64,000 nt of DNA from Bartonella sp. HY328 (GTDB lineage: Bacteria > Pseudomonadota > Alphaproteobacteria > Rhizobiales > Rhizobiaceae): NCBI RefSeq assembly GCF_025449335.1, contig NZ_CP104883.1:984501-1048500 (forward strand). The letters are read 5' to 3'. This document shows positions 16,845-26,733 of this stretch, piece by piece. Within the stretch, counting starts at the first letter, position 1. Each line of letters opens with the position of its first letter. The notes beneath the pieces were generated by a model that saw only the letters and a list, made by a program, of their open reading frames with translations, made no database searches and was not told where the DNA came from. The position numbers and the translations under genes were made by a program.

Positions 16845-17489
16845 ATGATGACATTTTTGCCAGAATGGTCAATTTTTTTAAAATTTGCGCTTTATTCCAT
16901 TATCTTGACACTTGTTCCCGGCCCTGATCTTACATTGCTTATTTCACGCTCTATCCTTGATGGGGCAAAAGCCGGTTTTGCTTGCTTGCTTGGCGCGTAT
17001 AGTGGCATTTTTATCCATGTCATTGCCGTGTCTATTGGGCTTTCTGCGCTCATTATTGCCTCGCCAACCGCATTTTTTATTTTAAAATGGGCAGGGGCTG
17101 CTTACCTTGTTTGGTTGGCTATTCAATTGTTTCGCAATCGATCAACTTTTAAGCTTGATGTTGATAAGACCAAAACATTTTCTTTCAAAAAGAATTATTT
17201 GGCTGGCTTGATGTCCAATTTGTTAAATCCTAAAGTTATTTTATTTAATATGACCTTTTTGCCGCAATTTGTGTCGGTGACAGATCCTCATGCTGCTGGT
17301 AAATTGGTTTTTTTGGGGCTATCTTTCATTCCCGTTTCCGTGCCTTTTGTTGCCGCAATCATTATTGCCGCTGACCGCGTTGCCAAGCTATTAAAGGAAA
17401 ACCCGCAATTTATTCGTGGTTTGAATTGGGTGATGGGGGCGATGTTCATGGGCTTTGCAGTAAAACTATTGGCCATTCAAGCAAAATAA
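16845..17489 (+). CDS. LysE/RhtB family amino-acid exporter
   Basis: A 214-residue inner-membrane protein with about six membrane segments. It carries the family signature 'LTLVPGPDLTLLISRS' at about 22-36 and 'GLMSNLLNPKVILFNMTFLPQFV' (split over 126-148). LysE/RhtB proteins export amino acids such as lysine, homoserine or threonine; the substrate here cannot be read from sequence. Two ATGs in a row are possible starts. It is followed 30 bp later by the dehydrogenase gene, probably one transcript, and preceded immediately by a dispersed repeat. Confidence 0.88.
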   Translation: MMTFLPEWSIFLKFALYSIILTLVPGPDLTLLISRSILDGAKAGFACLLGAYSGIFIHVIAVSIGLSALIIASPTAFFILKWAGAAYLVWLAIQLFRNRSTFKLDVDKTKTFSFKKNYLAGLMSNLLNPKVILFNMTFLPQFVSVTDPHAAGKLVFLGLSFIPVSVPFVAAIIIAADRVAKLLKENPQFIRGLNWVMGAMFMGFAVKLLAIQAK

Positions 17490-17519
17490 AGCATGTCGAT
17501 AAAATAAATGGGAGGATTT

Positions 17520-18464
17520 ATGAACAAGGTTATTGCATTTGTTTCTCGTTATAATGGTGAGGAAACACAAAATTGGTTGGACGCATTAAATAAGGCATTT
17601 AATGGTCAAAAAATTATGGCAATATCAGCAATGAGCGATATGCAAAAGCATGATTGCTCGGTGGCAATTGTTGCTAATCCTGACCCTAATGAGCTTGCTT
17701 TGCTGCCTAATTTACAACTTATCCATAGTTTATGGGCCGGGGTTGAAAGATTGGTTAGTGAGCTTCCACTAAATTGCGCGCCAATTATCCGCCTTATTGA
17801 TCCTGAATTAACCCGCACCATGGCTGAAGCTGTGCTTGCTTGGAGCTATTATATTCAACGTGATATGCCAGCCTATCGGATCAGCCAAATGGCAAAACAA
17901 TGGCAACCGCGTGAATATCGCCCACCTCATAATATGACTGTTGGCATTGTTGGCTTGGGGCTGCTTGGGCAAGCGTCAGCAAAATTTTTACAGCATGCCG
18001 GTTTTAATGTCATTGGTTGGAGCCGTACTCCAAAAATTATTGATAATCTTGAAAGCTTAACGGGAGATGACGGCTTAGCGACATTGTTGCAAACAAGTGA
18101 TATTGTTGTTTTGCTTGTACCCTTAACTAATGAAACCACCGGCTTGATGAATGAAAAGCGATTTTCTCAAATGAAAAAAGGTGCAGCTTTAATTAACTTT
18201 GCCCGTGGGCCAGTTGTTGAAGCGCAAGCTATGCTAAACTCTATTGAGCAAGGGCAACTTGGGCATGCTATTCTTGATGTCTTTAATGTTGAGCCATTGC
18301 CGCCAACTTGCCCCTATTGGCATAATCCAGCAATTACCATATTACCCCATATAGCCGCGCAAACGTCTAAGGAAACTGCAGCAAAAATTGTTGCACACAA
18401 TATTGCCACTTGGCAAAAAAACGGTGACTTATCGCATTGTGTCAATCGCAAATTGGGCTATTAA
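17520..18464 (+). CDS. D-2-hydroxyacid dehydrogenase, GhrA-like
   Basis: A 314-residue NAD(P)-dependent oxidoreductase of the D-isomer 2-hydroxyacid family, closest in style to glyoxylate/hydroxypyruvate reductase A. The Rossmann motif 'VGIVGLGLLGQ' is at about 140-150. The catalytic Arg is in 'INFARGPVVE', the Glu in 'DVFNVEPLP' and the His in 'ILPHIAAQT'. The 'HSLWAGVERL' near residue 70 is GhrA-like. The ATG at 17520 is preceded by GGGAGG at close spacing and is preferred to the ATG at 17508, which overlaps that site. It lies 30 bp after the LysE gene. Confidence 0.85.
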   Translation: MNKVIAFVSRYNGEETQNWLDALNKAFNGQKIMAISAMSDMQKHDCSVAIVANPDPNELALLPNLQLIHSLWAGVERLVSELPLNCAPIIRLIDPELTRTMAEAVLAWSYYIQRDMPAYRISQMAKQWQPREYRPPHNMTVGIVGLGLLGQASAKFLQHAGFNVIGWSRTPKIIDNLESLTGDDGLATLLQTSDIVVLLVPLTNETTGLMNEKRFSQMKKGAALINFARGPVVEAQAMLNSIEQGQLGHAILDVFNVEPLPPTCPYWHNPAITILPHIAAQTSKETAAKIVAHNIATWQKNGDLSHCVNRKLGY

Positions 18465-18691
18465 TGCTGATTAAAAATTTTATCTAAGCTTTAGATAGCG
18501 CATTATACTCACAAAATTTATTAATTATAGGAAAATTATTAGTCGGCTAATTATTTAGTTGTGTTAAAAGAGTCACTAAAATAAGCAAATACGAATTTAC
18601 ATATATAAATTGAAGCTTATCAATTGAAATGCTAACAAGTCAATGTTATTTAAGGGAAAATTTTTAAGCAAGTTTAGCGGGATTCCCTATA

Positions 18692-21688
18692 ATGTATAGA
18701 CATAAACTTTTTTCTTGGAAAAAATTTATTTTTTGCAGCACTTTTTTATGTTGTTTAAACACAAGTTTTTCTTATTCACAAATGGTCAATGACACCATTA
18801 TTAGTTCACCAGATACAGCATTAACACTTGATAATAATTATAACGGTTTAACCTTTGAAAATACAATAACCGGTCAGGTTTTGGGGGTAAACCGTGGAAT
18901 ACTTGTTAATGCAAACAATACAGTTAGCATTACCAATGCTGGAATGATTTCTGCCATACAAAATGCAGATCGTTTTTGGGAAGATGCAGGTATTCAAAAC
19001 AGGGGTGTTATTACGAGTTTTGTCAATTCAGGCACGCTAAAATCGTCTTTGGGCTTGGGGCTGTTTAATCAAGGCACGATTGGTTCAATACATAACACGC
19101 AAAGCGGCGTTATTTCATCAGATAACACGACAGCTATTTTGTCTACTGGTGCGATTGATAGTATAACCAATGATGGCGTTATATCAGGTGTTGACGCGGC
19201 TATTATTACCACGGCAAAAATCGGCACTTTGACTAATTCTGGCGTTATTTCTGGCTATAATGCAGGTATTCAGTTGGATGGTCCAGCAGCGATTGATAAG
19301 ATAATAAACAATAATATTATCGAAGCGCGCGGCGATCATACAACTTGGTACAATGCCGCTATCTTTACCAATGGTGGTACTGGCTATATCGGTTCCATTG
19401 ATAATCATGGTCAGCTTAAATCAAGTCAATATGGTATTTTAACCTATAATGATATTGGTCAAATTAATAATTATGGCACCATTGAAACAGGCCAAAGTGC
19501 CATTATTCAAAACAGGGGTACGATTGGAGTAATTAATAATTATGGGACTATTGGTAGTCAGGATGTAGAAAACTCCCAAGCCATCATTATTAATAATATT
19601 AATCCAATTGCCCAAAGCAATGTCATCAATAATTATGGTACTATATATGCGCGCCAAGCCTTAGGTATTATGGTCAATAATACAAATGGCAATCAAAATA
19701 CTGTAAGTATCAATAATTATAAAGACATAAGCGGTGTTGTTGGTATAGAGCTTACTGGCAATACGGGTAGTGTTGTTATCGAAAATAGCGGCAATATTAA
19801 TGGTGTTAATGTCGGTGTCGAATCCTCTTTCCAAAATGCTATTATTAAGAATTTTGAAGGTGGCGTCATCCAAGGTGGTGGCGCGTCTATTTCTATTTCG
19901 GCAAATGGTCAAGTCTTAAATTATGGTTCTCTTTTAGGTGAAGTGAATTTAAGCTCTGCATCTCTTTACGCTCTTGGTGACAAAAGCATTATCAAGGGTA
20001 ATGTAATTGGTGATGAAGATGCATTATTTTCTGTTGGAAAGGGTACACAAACCGCCAATTATGATGCGCAGGATTTAACTGTAGTTAGTGTTGGAAAAAT
20101 TGCCGTTGAAGCCAATTCATCTTTAAAACTGTATGACAAGACAAGTTGGGAAACATTGTCTAGCGAACAGGATGCGTTTAAAAATCTAGGCACTTTATAC
20201 ATTAATGGTAATGTCAGTTTAAAGTCTAATATCACGAATGATGGCATAATTTCATTCTCTTATGATAATACTTATAAGACTCTAAAAATTGATGGTAATT
20301 ATGCTGCCAATAATGGGCAAATTTTTATTAATACCGTATTGGGTGGTAGCAATTCTTCAACCGATCAATTGCATATTTTAGGTGATGCAACGGGTAGTAC
20401 TTGGGTTAATATCCTTAATCGCAATGGTATTGGCGCACTAACAACTGGAAATGGTATAAATATCATTAAAGTTGATGGTACATCTTCTGCCGATGCATTT
20501 ACTTTAAAATCTGATTATTCGTTTGAGGGACGCTCAGCAATTATTGCAGGTGCTTATGCCTATTCACTTTACGCAAGCGATGCTGCGGGTAATTTTGATG
20601 GCAATTGGTATTTGCGTTCGCTTAGTACAAAAGATGATGATGATACTGAAGACAAACCAGTAAAACCAGTAAAGCCCGTAAAGCCAGTTTATTCAGCTAC
20701 TGCGCCCCTATATGAAGCCTATCCGCAAATTCTTCAGCAATTGAATAAGGTTGGAACGCTAGAACAGCGCGTTGGTAACCGTACTTGGCTTAACACTGCA
20801 AAAGATGCGCAAGCCAACACAATTGATCAAGCTGATGGTCGTGGCTTTTGGATGAAGGTTGATGGTGGTACAGGCCACATTAAGTCTGATATTAGTAAAA
20901 CCAATTCTTCATATGATATCGATTTGGTAAAAACATTATTAGGTTTGGATTTTATTGCCCAAGAAACTGCTCATGGTAAATTTATTGGCGGTGTTTATTT
21001 CCAATATGGTCATGCAAAAGCTGACATTGACTCACGCTATGGTAATGGTGAAATAACTACAGATGGTTATGGCTTTGGTGGTACTTTAACTTGGTATGGC
21101 GCCAATGGGCTATATGTTGATGGTGTAGGGCAGGTGATGTTCTATGATAGCGATATCCGTTCCAATTGGCTAGAAAATGGATTTGGTAAGCGTGTTGTTG
21201 ATGGCAATCGCGGTCGTGGTTATGCTGTTAGTATTGAAGCAGGTAAGAAAATTGCTCTTAATCAAGAATGGGCAATGACCCCACAAGTTCAGTTAAGCTA
21301 TAATGATGTCGATTTTAATAGTTTCAATGATAATTATGGCGGCCATGTTAATGCAAAAGATGGTAATGCTTTAACTGGTCGTTTGGGCATGCAATTTGAT
21401 CGTGAAGTAAGCTGGAAAACATCAGAAGGTGATTTACGCCGTTTAAAGGCTTATGGTATTGGCAATCTTTATTATGATTTCTTAAATGGTACCAATATTA
21501 ATTTGACCGGTGTTAATTTCCGTAACCGTACAGATCGTTTCTGGGGTGGTCTTGGCACAGGTATTTCTTATAATTGGAAAGATGATGCCTTTACCATCTA
21601 TAGTGAAATTGATGCGCGTACCAGTTTTACAAATTTTAGCGATAGTTATAGTTTTAATGGTACAGTTGGTTTTAAAGCCCGCTTTTAA
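18692..21688 (+). CDS. Autotransporter adhesin-like protein with Asn-rich beta-helix passenger
   Basis: A 998-residue type V secreted protein. A signal peptide covers about residues 1-30. A long passenger (about 35-640) is built of Asn/Ile/Gly-rich repeats such as 'INNYGTI' and 'NSGVISG', the pattern of a right-handed beta-helix. A charged 'DDDDTED' stretch and a 'KPV' repeat linker (655-666) lead to the translocator barrel (about 695-998), with 'FWMKVDGGTGHI', 'GVYFQYGHA' and a final Phe needed for BAM recognition. Such proteins resemble Bartonella inducible autotransporters; adhesion to a host or surface is inferred. No protease motif was seen. It is a single gene, followed by a strong terminator. 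Confidence 0.92.
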   Translation: MYRHKLFSWKKFIFCSTFLCCLNTSFSYSQMVNDTIISSPDTALTLDNNYNGLTFENTITGQVLGVNRGILVNANNTVSITNAGMISAIQNADRFWEDAGIQNRGVITSFVNSGTLKSSLGLGLFNQGTIGSIHNTQSGVISSDNTTAILSTGAIDSITNDGVISGVDAAIITTAKIGTLTNSGVISGYNAGIQLDGPAAIDKIINNNIIEARGDHTTWYNAAIFTNGGTGYIGSIDNHGQLKSSQYGILTYNDIGQINNYGTIETGQSAIIQNRGTIGVINNYGTIGSQDVENSQAIIINNINPIAQSNVINNYGTIYARQALGIMVNNTNGNQNTVSINNYKDISGVVGIELTGNTGSVVIENSGNINGVNVGVESSFQNAIIKNFEGGVIQGGGASISISANGQVLNYGSLLGEVNLSSASLYALGDKSIIKGNVIGDEDALFSVGKGTQTANYDAQDLTVVSVGKIAVEANSSLKLYDKTSWETLSSEQDAFKNLGTLYINGNVSLKSNITNDGIISFSYDNTYKTLKIDGNYAANNGQIFINTVLGGSNSSTDQLHILGDATGSTWVNILNRNGIGALTTGNGINIIKVDGTSSADAFTLKSDYSFEGRSAIIAGAYAYSLYASDAAGNFDGNWYLRSLSTKDDDDTEDKPVKPVKPVKPVYSATAPLYEAYPQILQQLNKVGTLEQRVGNRTWLNTAKDAQANTIDQADGRGFWMKVDGGTGHIKSDISKTNSSYDIDLVKTLLGLDFIAQETAHGKFIGGVYFQYGHAKADIDSRYGNGEITTDGYGFGGTLTWYGANGLYVDGVGQVMFYDSDIRSNWLENGFGKRVVDGNRGRGYAVSIEAGKKIALNQEWAMTPQVQLSYNDVDFNSFNDNYGGHVNAKDGNALTGRLGMQFDREVSWKTSEGDLRRLKAYGIGNLYYDFLNGTNINLTGVNFRNRTDRFWGGLGTGISYNWKDDAFTIYSEIDARTSFTNFSDSYSFNGTVGFKARF
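19463..19720 (+). repeat. Degenerate in-gene repeats encoding 'NNYGTI' rungs
   Basis: Four near-copies of a sequence close to ATTAATAATTATGG occur within about 260 bp (near 19463, 19531, 19625 and 19709). Each encodes I/S-N-N-Y-G/K and matches one coil of the passenger. Such repeats can change number by slippage or recombination. Confidence 0.7.
20654..20689 (+). repeat. Four 9-bp tandem repeats encoding a KPV linker
   Basis: Four tandem copies of a 9-bp unit (AAACCAGTA and close variants) encode Lys-Pro-Val four times. They form the hinge between passenger and barrel of the autotransporter. Confidence 0.85.
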
Positions 21689-21706
21689 ATAGCTAAATCT
21701 CTTAAT

Positions 21707-21735
21707 AAAAAGGCAGCCAATTGGCTGCCTTTTTA
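21707..21735. terminator. Bidirectional terminator between the autotransporter gene and purD
   Basis: A perfect stem AAAAAGGCAGCCAA/TTGGCTGCCTTTTT with essentially no loop spacer, giving T-runs on both strands. It serves the two convergent genes. Confidence 0.9.
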
Positions 21736-21806
21736 TTTTAAAACACTATTTATGGTTTGTATATGAAAGCCTGACCCTAGATCATTTGTGCAATAGTGAA
21801 ACAAGA

Positions 21807-23093
21807 TTATTGATGATGCGTTTTGAGGCGGGCAATTTCCTTGTAACCAATATCCTGGCGGCAAAAACCTTGGGGCCAATTGATCTTATCAATGGCGGCA
21901 TAGGCTTTATGTTGGGCTTCTAACACTGTTGCACCCTTGGCGGTAACATTTAAAACTCGTCCACCATTAGCAATTAATTTTCCATCTTTTAACGCGGTTC
22001 CAGCATGGAAGATGACAACATCTTTTTCTTTAGCTGCTTCTTCAACGCCTTCAATAATCGTGCCTTTAAGTGGATGATCGGGATAGCCTTCGGCAGCTAA
22101 AACAATGGTGAGTGCCGCCTCATTTGCCCATTTTGGTGTAACGCCTGCTAGATTGCCGGTTGCTGCCTTCTCAAGCAGTGGGATAAGATCATCTTGCAAC
22201 AGCATCATTAATACCTGACATTCAGGATCACCAAAGCGTGCATTATATTCAATCAGTTTTGGACCATGGTCGGTTAGCATTAAGCCTGCATATAAAATAC
22301 CAGTAAATGGCGCACCAATGGCAATCATGCCGCGCATGGTTGGTTCAATAATTTCGCGCATAGTTTGGGCAATAAGTTCATCACTCATGATTGATGCTGG
22401 CGAATAGGCCCCCATGCCACCTGTATTAGGCCCAGTATCACCATTGCCTACGCGCTTATGGTCTTGGGCCGTGCCAAAGGGAATAGCGTTTTTGCCATCG
22501 CAAAGGCAAAAAAAGCTTGCTTCTTCGCCTTGTAAAAATTCTTCTACCACAACTTCAGCACCGGCATCGCCAAAAGCACCATCAAAGCAAGCATCAATGG
22601 CATTTAATGCGTCTTCCAAGGTCATGGCAACAAATACGCCTTTGCCGGCGGCTAAGCCATCGGCTTTGACCACGATTGGGGCACCTTGTTGGCGAATATA
22701 GGCCTTGGCGCTATCTGCATCGCTAAAGCGGCCATAGCTAGCGGTTGGAATATCAAAGCGGCTACAAATATCTTTGGTGAAGCCTTTTGAACCCTCAAGC
22801 TGTGCGGCTTGCTTGGTTGGGCCAACAACTTTAATATTAGCGGCGATCAAATCATCGCAAATGCCAGCGACAAGCGGTGCTTCAGGGCCAACCATAACAA
22901 GGTCAACACCATTATCTTTACAAAAAGCAATAACCGCTTGGTGATCGCTAATATCTAGGCTGATATTTTCAGCAATCTTTGCAGTTCCAGGATTGCCGGG
23001 CGCGCACCATAATTTTTCTAATAAGGGGGAACTCGTCATTTTCCACGCCAAAGCGTGTTCGCGTCCACCAGAACCAATAAGAAGAATTTTCAT
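21807..23093 (-). CDS. purD: Phosphoribosylamine-glycine ligase (GAR synthetase)
   Basis: PurD joins phosphoribosylamine and glycine with ATP in purine synthesis. The 428-residue protein has '[15 protein letters not shown]' at the N-terminus, then an ATP-grasp core with '[17 protein letters not shown]', '[14 protein letters not shown]' and 'GGMGAYSP', and ends with the C-terminal '[10 protein letters not shown]' domain. It is on its own, convergent with the autotransporter gene. Confidence 0.96.
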   Translation of the reverse strand: MKILLIGSGGREHALAWKMTSSPLLEKLWCAPGNPGTAKIAENISLDISDHQAVIAFCKDNGVDLVMVGPEAPLVAGICDDLIAANIKVVGPTKQAAQLEGSKGFTKDICSRFDIPTASYGRFSDADSAKAYIRQQGAPIVVKADGLAAGKGVFVAMTLEDALNAIDACFDGAFGDAGAEVVVEEFLQGEEASFFCLCDGKNAIPFGTAQDHKRVGNGDTGPNTGGMGAYSPASIMSDELIAQTMREIIEPTMRGMIAIGAPFTGILYAGLMLTDHGPKLIEYNARFGDPECQVLMMLLQDDLIPLLEKAATGNLAGVTPKWANEAALTIVLAAEGYPDHPLKGTIIEGVEEAAKEKDVVIFHAGTALKDGKLIANGGRVLNVTAKGATVLEAQHKAYAAIDKINWPQGFCRQDIGYKEIARLKTHHQ

Positions 23094-23444
23094 GCCACAG
23101 CCCCAATCCCTGTTGGAAATAATAATCTAGATTAATCTTTAAAACATCTACGAGGGGGGCGGCAAGTAAATAACAAGCTAAAATTGGCTTTTAAACATAA
23201 AGCTTAAAATTTAAAATCATGAAGAGTAAACCGACATCGGTAAAATTTGAAAATCAAGCATGAATTTCACATTATTAATGCAATATTGGATTATAATTGT
23301 TATCAGTCCATTTAATGTTTTAAAAATGTTGTGATAGTTGGTTATGCGTGTGTTGTTGCGTTATAATTTGGTCATGACGTTTTGGTTAATTAAATCGTTA
23401 TTTTAAGAAACTAGGTTTATTGGGGCCATAAGGGACAAGATGAG
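23094..23444. other. Intergenic stretch between divergent purD and hydrolase genes
   Basis: AT-rich, with no supported gene. It holds two divergent promoters. A PurR-like or other operator was not recognised. Confidence 0.5.
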
Positions 23445-24206
23445 ATGAACGAAATTGATAAGAATATGCCGCAATTTTTCAATGTTGATGGGATTGATAT
23501 CGCGTTGCGCCAAAAAACAGGTGATAACGCCCCTGGGCTTGTTTGGATTGGCGGCTATCGCTCGGATATGCTTGGAACAAAGGCCGTATTTTTAGAAGAA
23601 TTGGCGGATAAAGAAAACCATAGTTTTTTACGCTTTGATTATTCAGGCCATGGTGAATCAAAAGGCGATTTTTATGATGGTTCAATTTCTCTTTGGCTTG
23701 CTCAAAGCCTTGCTGTTTTTGAGCGGTTTAGTGAGGGCCCACAGGTTTTGATCGGCTCATCAATGGGCGGCTGGATTACTTTGCGAATGGTTGAAGAACT
23801 AAAGAAAAAAGGCATTACTCCAGCAGCAATTGTTTTATTGGCGCCGGCGCCTGATTTTACCAAAACCCTTGTCGAGCCAAGTCTTACCGACCAAAATCGC
23901 CAAGATTTGGATCGACAAGGCTATTTTAATATTGAAACAGAATATGGCTCCACCCCTTATACAAAAAAGCTGCTTGATGATGGCGCAAATAATCTCGTTT
24001 TAAAAGGCATTATTGATACAGGCTGTCCAGTGCATATTATCCAAGGCATGAAAGATGATGTGGTGCCTTATCAATCAACCATGAAACTCATGGAACATTT
24101 GCCGCTTAATGATGTGACTCTAACCCTTGTGCATGATGGCGATCATCGCTTATCACGTCCTCAAGATCTTGCTTTATTAGAACGCATCGTTAAATCGCTG
24201 ATTTAA
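23445..24206 (+). CDS. Alpha/beta hydrolase
   Basis: A 253-residue serine hydrolase. The nucleophile is Ser106 in 'IGSSMGGW', the likely acid is Asp204 or Asp205 in 'GMKDDVVPY', and the base is His234 in 'HDGDHRLS'. The oxyanion region is 'VWIGGYRSDMLGTK', and 'FDYSGHGES' is typical. The layout resembles the ABHD10/thioesterase-like group found in many alphaproteobacteria; the substrate is unknown. AAGGGA upstream supports the start. A dispersed repeat begins 9 bp after the stop. Confidence 0.88.
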   Translation: MNEIDKNMPQFFNVDGIDIALRQKTGDNAPGLVWIGGYRSDMLGTKAVFLEELADKENHSFLRFDYSGHGESKGDFYDGSISLWLAQSLAVFERFSEGPQVLIGSSMGGWITLRMVEELKKKGITPAAIVLLAPAPDFTKTLVEPSLTDQNRQDLDRQGYFNIETEYGSTPYTKKLLDDGANNLVLKGIIDTGCPVHIIQGMKDDVVPYQSTMKLMEHLPLNDVTLTLVHDGDHRLSRPQDLALLERIVKSLI

Positions 24207-24215
24207 GTATCAACA

Positions 24216-24321
24216 TTAGAGTGCATTTCGATCTAATTGGATCAGATCGGCGCTCTAATGCATTGTTTACATCGCGTTTTTTATCCGAAAACCGCTTCAT
24301 ACTTTTCAAAAAACGCTCTAA
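24216..24321 (+). repeat. Dispersed intergenic repeat, copy 3
   Basis: Same orientation as copy 1, with ends TTAGAGTG and CGCTCTAA. An internal GCGCTCTAATGCATTG is shared with copy 2. It differs by scattered substitutions, so it is an older or diverged copy. Its right end abuts the ftsX terminator. Confidence 0.9.
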
Positions 24322-24355
24322 AAAGTCCTTATCAGTCAGAAAATGATAAGGACTT
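24318..24355 (-). terminator. Rho-independent terminator after ftsX
   Basis: A 12-bp stem AAGTCCTTATCA/TGATAAGGACTT with a 9-nt loop. On the minus strand a T5 run follows. It lies 19 bp after the ftsX stop. Confidence 0.85.
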
Positions 24356-24373
24356 ATATTTTAAAATGGTTGG

Positions 24374-25369
24374 CTAAGTATTTCTAGCAAAAAAGCCTGT
24401 TTCCTTGCTGTCAATTTCACGCAATTGGCGAATGACTGTAATGCGGCTGGTAAACATGGTTAAAAATGCCACAAAGAAAATAAGTAAAAATGTTTCAACA
24501 ATATTTACCCAGCCGATGGAATAGGTTCCAAACAGCATGGTCATTTCCATAGCTTGCGGTGATTGATTATTATAAGATGACCACAGCGAAAACATAAAAA
24601 ATAGTGCCAAAGCCGCCAAAGCGCCAATAGTGGCTCCCTTTAAACCAGTTTTGAAAAAATACCAATCAAATTGTCTGGCCACAAATCCAGCTTCTGCTCC
24701 AATAAAGTGCAAGACTTCAATAATATGATTATTGTTGGAAAGCGTGCTGCGTGTCGCAAAAACAATGGTTAAAATTAATGCGACAAGCACCAGCATAAAG
24801 ACACCAAGGCCAACTGCCACAAAGCTATTGGCAACGCTAGACAACTGATCGACCCACATGCGATGATCGTCAAAATTGGCATTAGGCACATTTTGTTTTA
24901 TGAGCTCACGCAAACTAAAAGTATCGGGAGCCGAACCTTGATCAAAGGTGACAATAATCAAGCGTGGAATGGGTAATTCACTGACATTAATACCACTACC
25001 AAGCCAGGGTTCAAGCAGGCTTTGCGTTTCCTCACGGTCAAGAATGCGCGCTTCTTTCACTCCTGGAAATTCAGTAACAAGTCGCACGGAATTTTTAAGC
25101 GCTTCTTCCATGTTAATATTATCACCCGGCATGATTTGAATTGTCGCTTCACGCGATATATCTGATTGCCAATTCTTTGCATAAGTGTTGATAAGATTAA
25201 CTCCGCCGAGGGAAAGGCTTGCTAAAAATGTCATAATTGTTAGCACAACAGCCAAAGCAAAACCACGAATGTCGCCTTCAGGAACAATTGGGGTAAGACC
25301 ATTAGACTTTTTACCCAAAAGTCGCCCAATCGGACGCTTAGCTGATTTTTGCTCCATGCTATCAGTCAT
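24374..25369 (-). CDS. ftsX: Cell-division ABC transporter permease FtsX
   Basis: FtsX pairs with FtsE at the division ring and controls peptidoglycan hydrolases. The 331-residue protein has a cytoplasmic N-terminal tail, a first membrane segment at about 34-58, a periplasmic domain to about 175, then three further membrane segments with the FtsX-type 'HFIGAEAGFVARQF' cytoplasmic loop. Its ATG overlaps the ftsE stop by eight bases (25362-25369), so translation is coupled. Confidence 0.93.
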   Translation of the reverse strand: MTDSMEQKSAKRPIGRLLGKKSNGLTPIVPEGDIRGFALAVVLTIMTFLASLSLGGVNLINTYAKNWQSDISREATIQIMPGDNINMEEALKNSVRLVTEFPGVKEARILDREETQSLLEPWLGSGINVSELPIPRLIIVTFDQGSAPDTFSLRELIKQNVPNANFDDHRMWVDQLSSVANSFVAVGLGVFMLVLVALILTIVFATRSTLSNNNHIIEVLHFIGAEAGFVARQFDWYFFKTGLKGATIGALAALALFFMFSLWSSYNNQSPQAMEMTMLFGTYSIGWVNIVETFLLIFFVAFLTMFTSRITVIRQLREIDSKETGFFARNT

Positions 25370-26021
25370 AAATTTTCAACTTTCCCTCTTCCAAAATCAT
25401 CCGGCGTGCATCAACTTGATCCATCAGTGGTAAATCATGGGTGGCAATCACAACCGCAGTGCCAAGCCGGTTCAACTCAATAAATAAGCGCAATAAACGT
25501 CTTGCCATCGGCGGATCAACATTACCGGTCGGTTCATCGGCTAAAAGCACTTCAGGCTGATCGATCAAGGCACGGGCAATTGCTGCACGCTGTTTTTCAC
25601 CGCCAGACAATACAGGGGGCAAAACATTCATGCGCTCGCCAAGGCCAACCCAATGCAATAATTCTTCTACCTCGGCGCGGTAGGTATGCTCTTCACGTCC
25701 CCGCACGCGCAAGGGCAGCGACACATTTTCATAAGTGGTTAAATGATCAAGAAGCCTAAAATCTTGAAAAACAATGCCAATGCGTTTGCGCAATTGCGGC
25801 ATTTCATTGCGCGCGAGCAAGGATGTATCCTTATCAAAAACTGTGATAAGCCCACGCGTTGGTTTTAGTGCCAAAAACATCAAACGCAAAAGCGTAGTTT
25901 TGCCAGCACCTGATGCACCAGTTAAAAATTGAAATGAGCCTGATGGTATATTGAAGCTGACATCTTTTAAGATTTCAGCCCCCATACCATAGCGCAAACC
26001 TACATTATCAAAGCGAATCAC
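25362..26021 (-). CDS. ftsE: Cell-division ATP-binding protein FtsE
   Basis: FtsE is the ATPase of the FtsEX complex. The 219-residue protein has Walker A '[11 protein letters not shown]' at 35-45, Q-loop 'GIVFQDFRLLDHLT', ABC signature 'LSGGEKQRAAIARAL' and Walker B 'VLLADEPTGN'. It is upstream of ftsX on the minus strand with overlapping stop and start codons. Confidence 0.95.
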   Translation of the reverse strand: MIRFDNVGLRYGMGAEILKDVSFNIPSGSFQFLTGASGAGKTTLLRLMFLALKPTRGLITVFDKDTSLLARNEMPQLRKRIGIVFQDFRLLDHLTTYENVSLPLRVRGREEHTYRAEVEELLHWVGLGERMNVLPPVLSGGEKQRAAIARALIDQPEVLLADEPTGNVDPPMARRLLRLFIELNRLGTAVVIATHDLPLMDQVDARRMILEEGKLKIYD

Positions 26022-26199
26022 GTGATACTTACCCTGTTTTTTCTGCTTGCAGCTTTTAAAAGCCTTTTACCCATGAGTAAAATTAATTATTTCAATAAGA
26101 TTGATATTCATGAACTTAAAAAGCCAATTTAATTTATCTCATAAGCATAATGTAAACCAACAATAATTTGCATAAATAGCTGCAGACACGAATAACTGT

Positions 26200-26215
26200 A
26201 AACCATGCATGGTTT
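26200..26215. promoter_or_regulatory. Perfect 16-bp palindrome upstream of ftsE
   Basis: AAACCATGCATGGTTT is a perfect dyad in the gap between the DUF2750 gene and ftsE, about 180 bp before the ftsE start. It may be an operator or a small stem. The half AAACCATG reappears in the hairpin at 39700-39726. Confidence 0.35.
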
Positions 26216-26301
26216 TACCATTGTTGCAAAGCTGCAAATGAACATGTTGGTTTTTTTAAATTACCTAAGATTGCAACAAATCCTATAGCGGTTGAGATAA
26301 A

Positions 26302-26733
26302 TTAATCATTATATAAATATGAATAATATTCATCTTGATAATTTAGCATATCTTCAACTACATTATCCAATGGAACTAAGGCCACATTACTATTGTCAGG
26401 TACCATAAAAATACATAGGCCGTAATTGTCTTTTTTAAGATTTGGCGCTAATTCATTTAAAAAATGCTTTAATGGTATAGAGGAGACTTTATAATCCGCC
26501 CAGGCACCAACTAAATTGAGTTCAGCATATGCTCGTGCTGGCCATAAGGCCACATAAAAGTTTCCTTGACCATCTCCTGCACAAATAGGAAAATCATCGT
26601 CTTCAATAATCCATATAGTCTGCCAATCAACCACTTTTTTAATAAAATATTGATACCTAATATTGATATCCCTTTTTAACATTACTTGAATTTCTTTATC
26701 TGATGGCATGAATATGTCATTCATTTGAGACAA
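26302..26733 (-). CDS. DUF2750 family protein
   Basis: A 143-residue soluble protein. The pattern 'RYQYFIKKVVDWQTIWII', 'LWPARAYAEL', 'GAWADYKVSSIPLKHFL' and a final acidic stretch match DUF2750, whose function is unknown; members occur near contact-toxin immunity-like proteins as well as alone. There is no signal peptide. It lies 280 bp upstream of ftsE on the same strand, but the long gap makes an operon unlikely. AGATTGTC precedes the ATG, a weak binding site. Confidence 0.75.
   Translation of the reverse strand: MSQMNDIFMPSDKEIQVMLKRDINIRYQYFIKKVVDWQTIWIIEDDDFPICAGDGQGNFYVALWPARAYAELNLVGAWADYKVSSIPLKHFLNELAPNLKKDNYGLCIFMVPDNSNVALVPLDNVVEDMLNYQDEYYSYLYND

Noticed and set aside
19463..19720. 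CRISPR array
   Set aside because: The short repeats lie inside the autotransporter gene, are degenerate, and have irregular spacing in frame.
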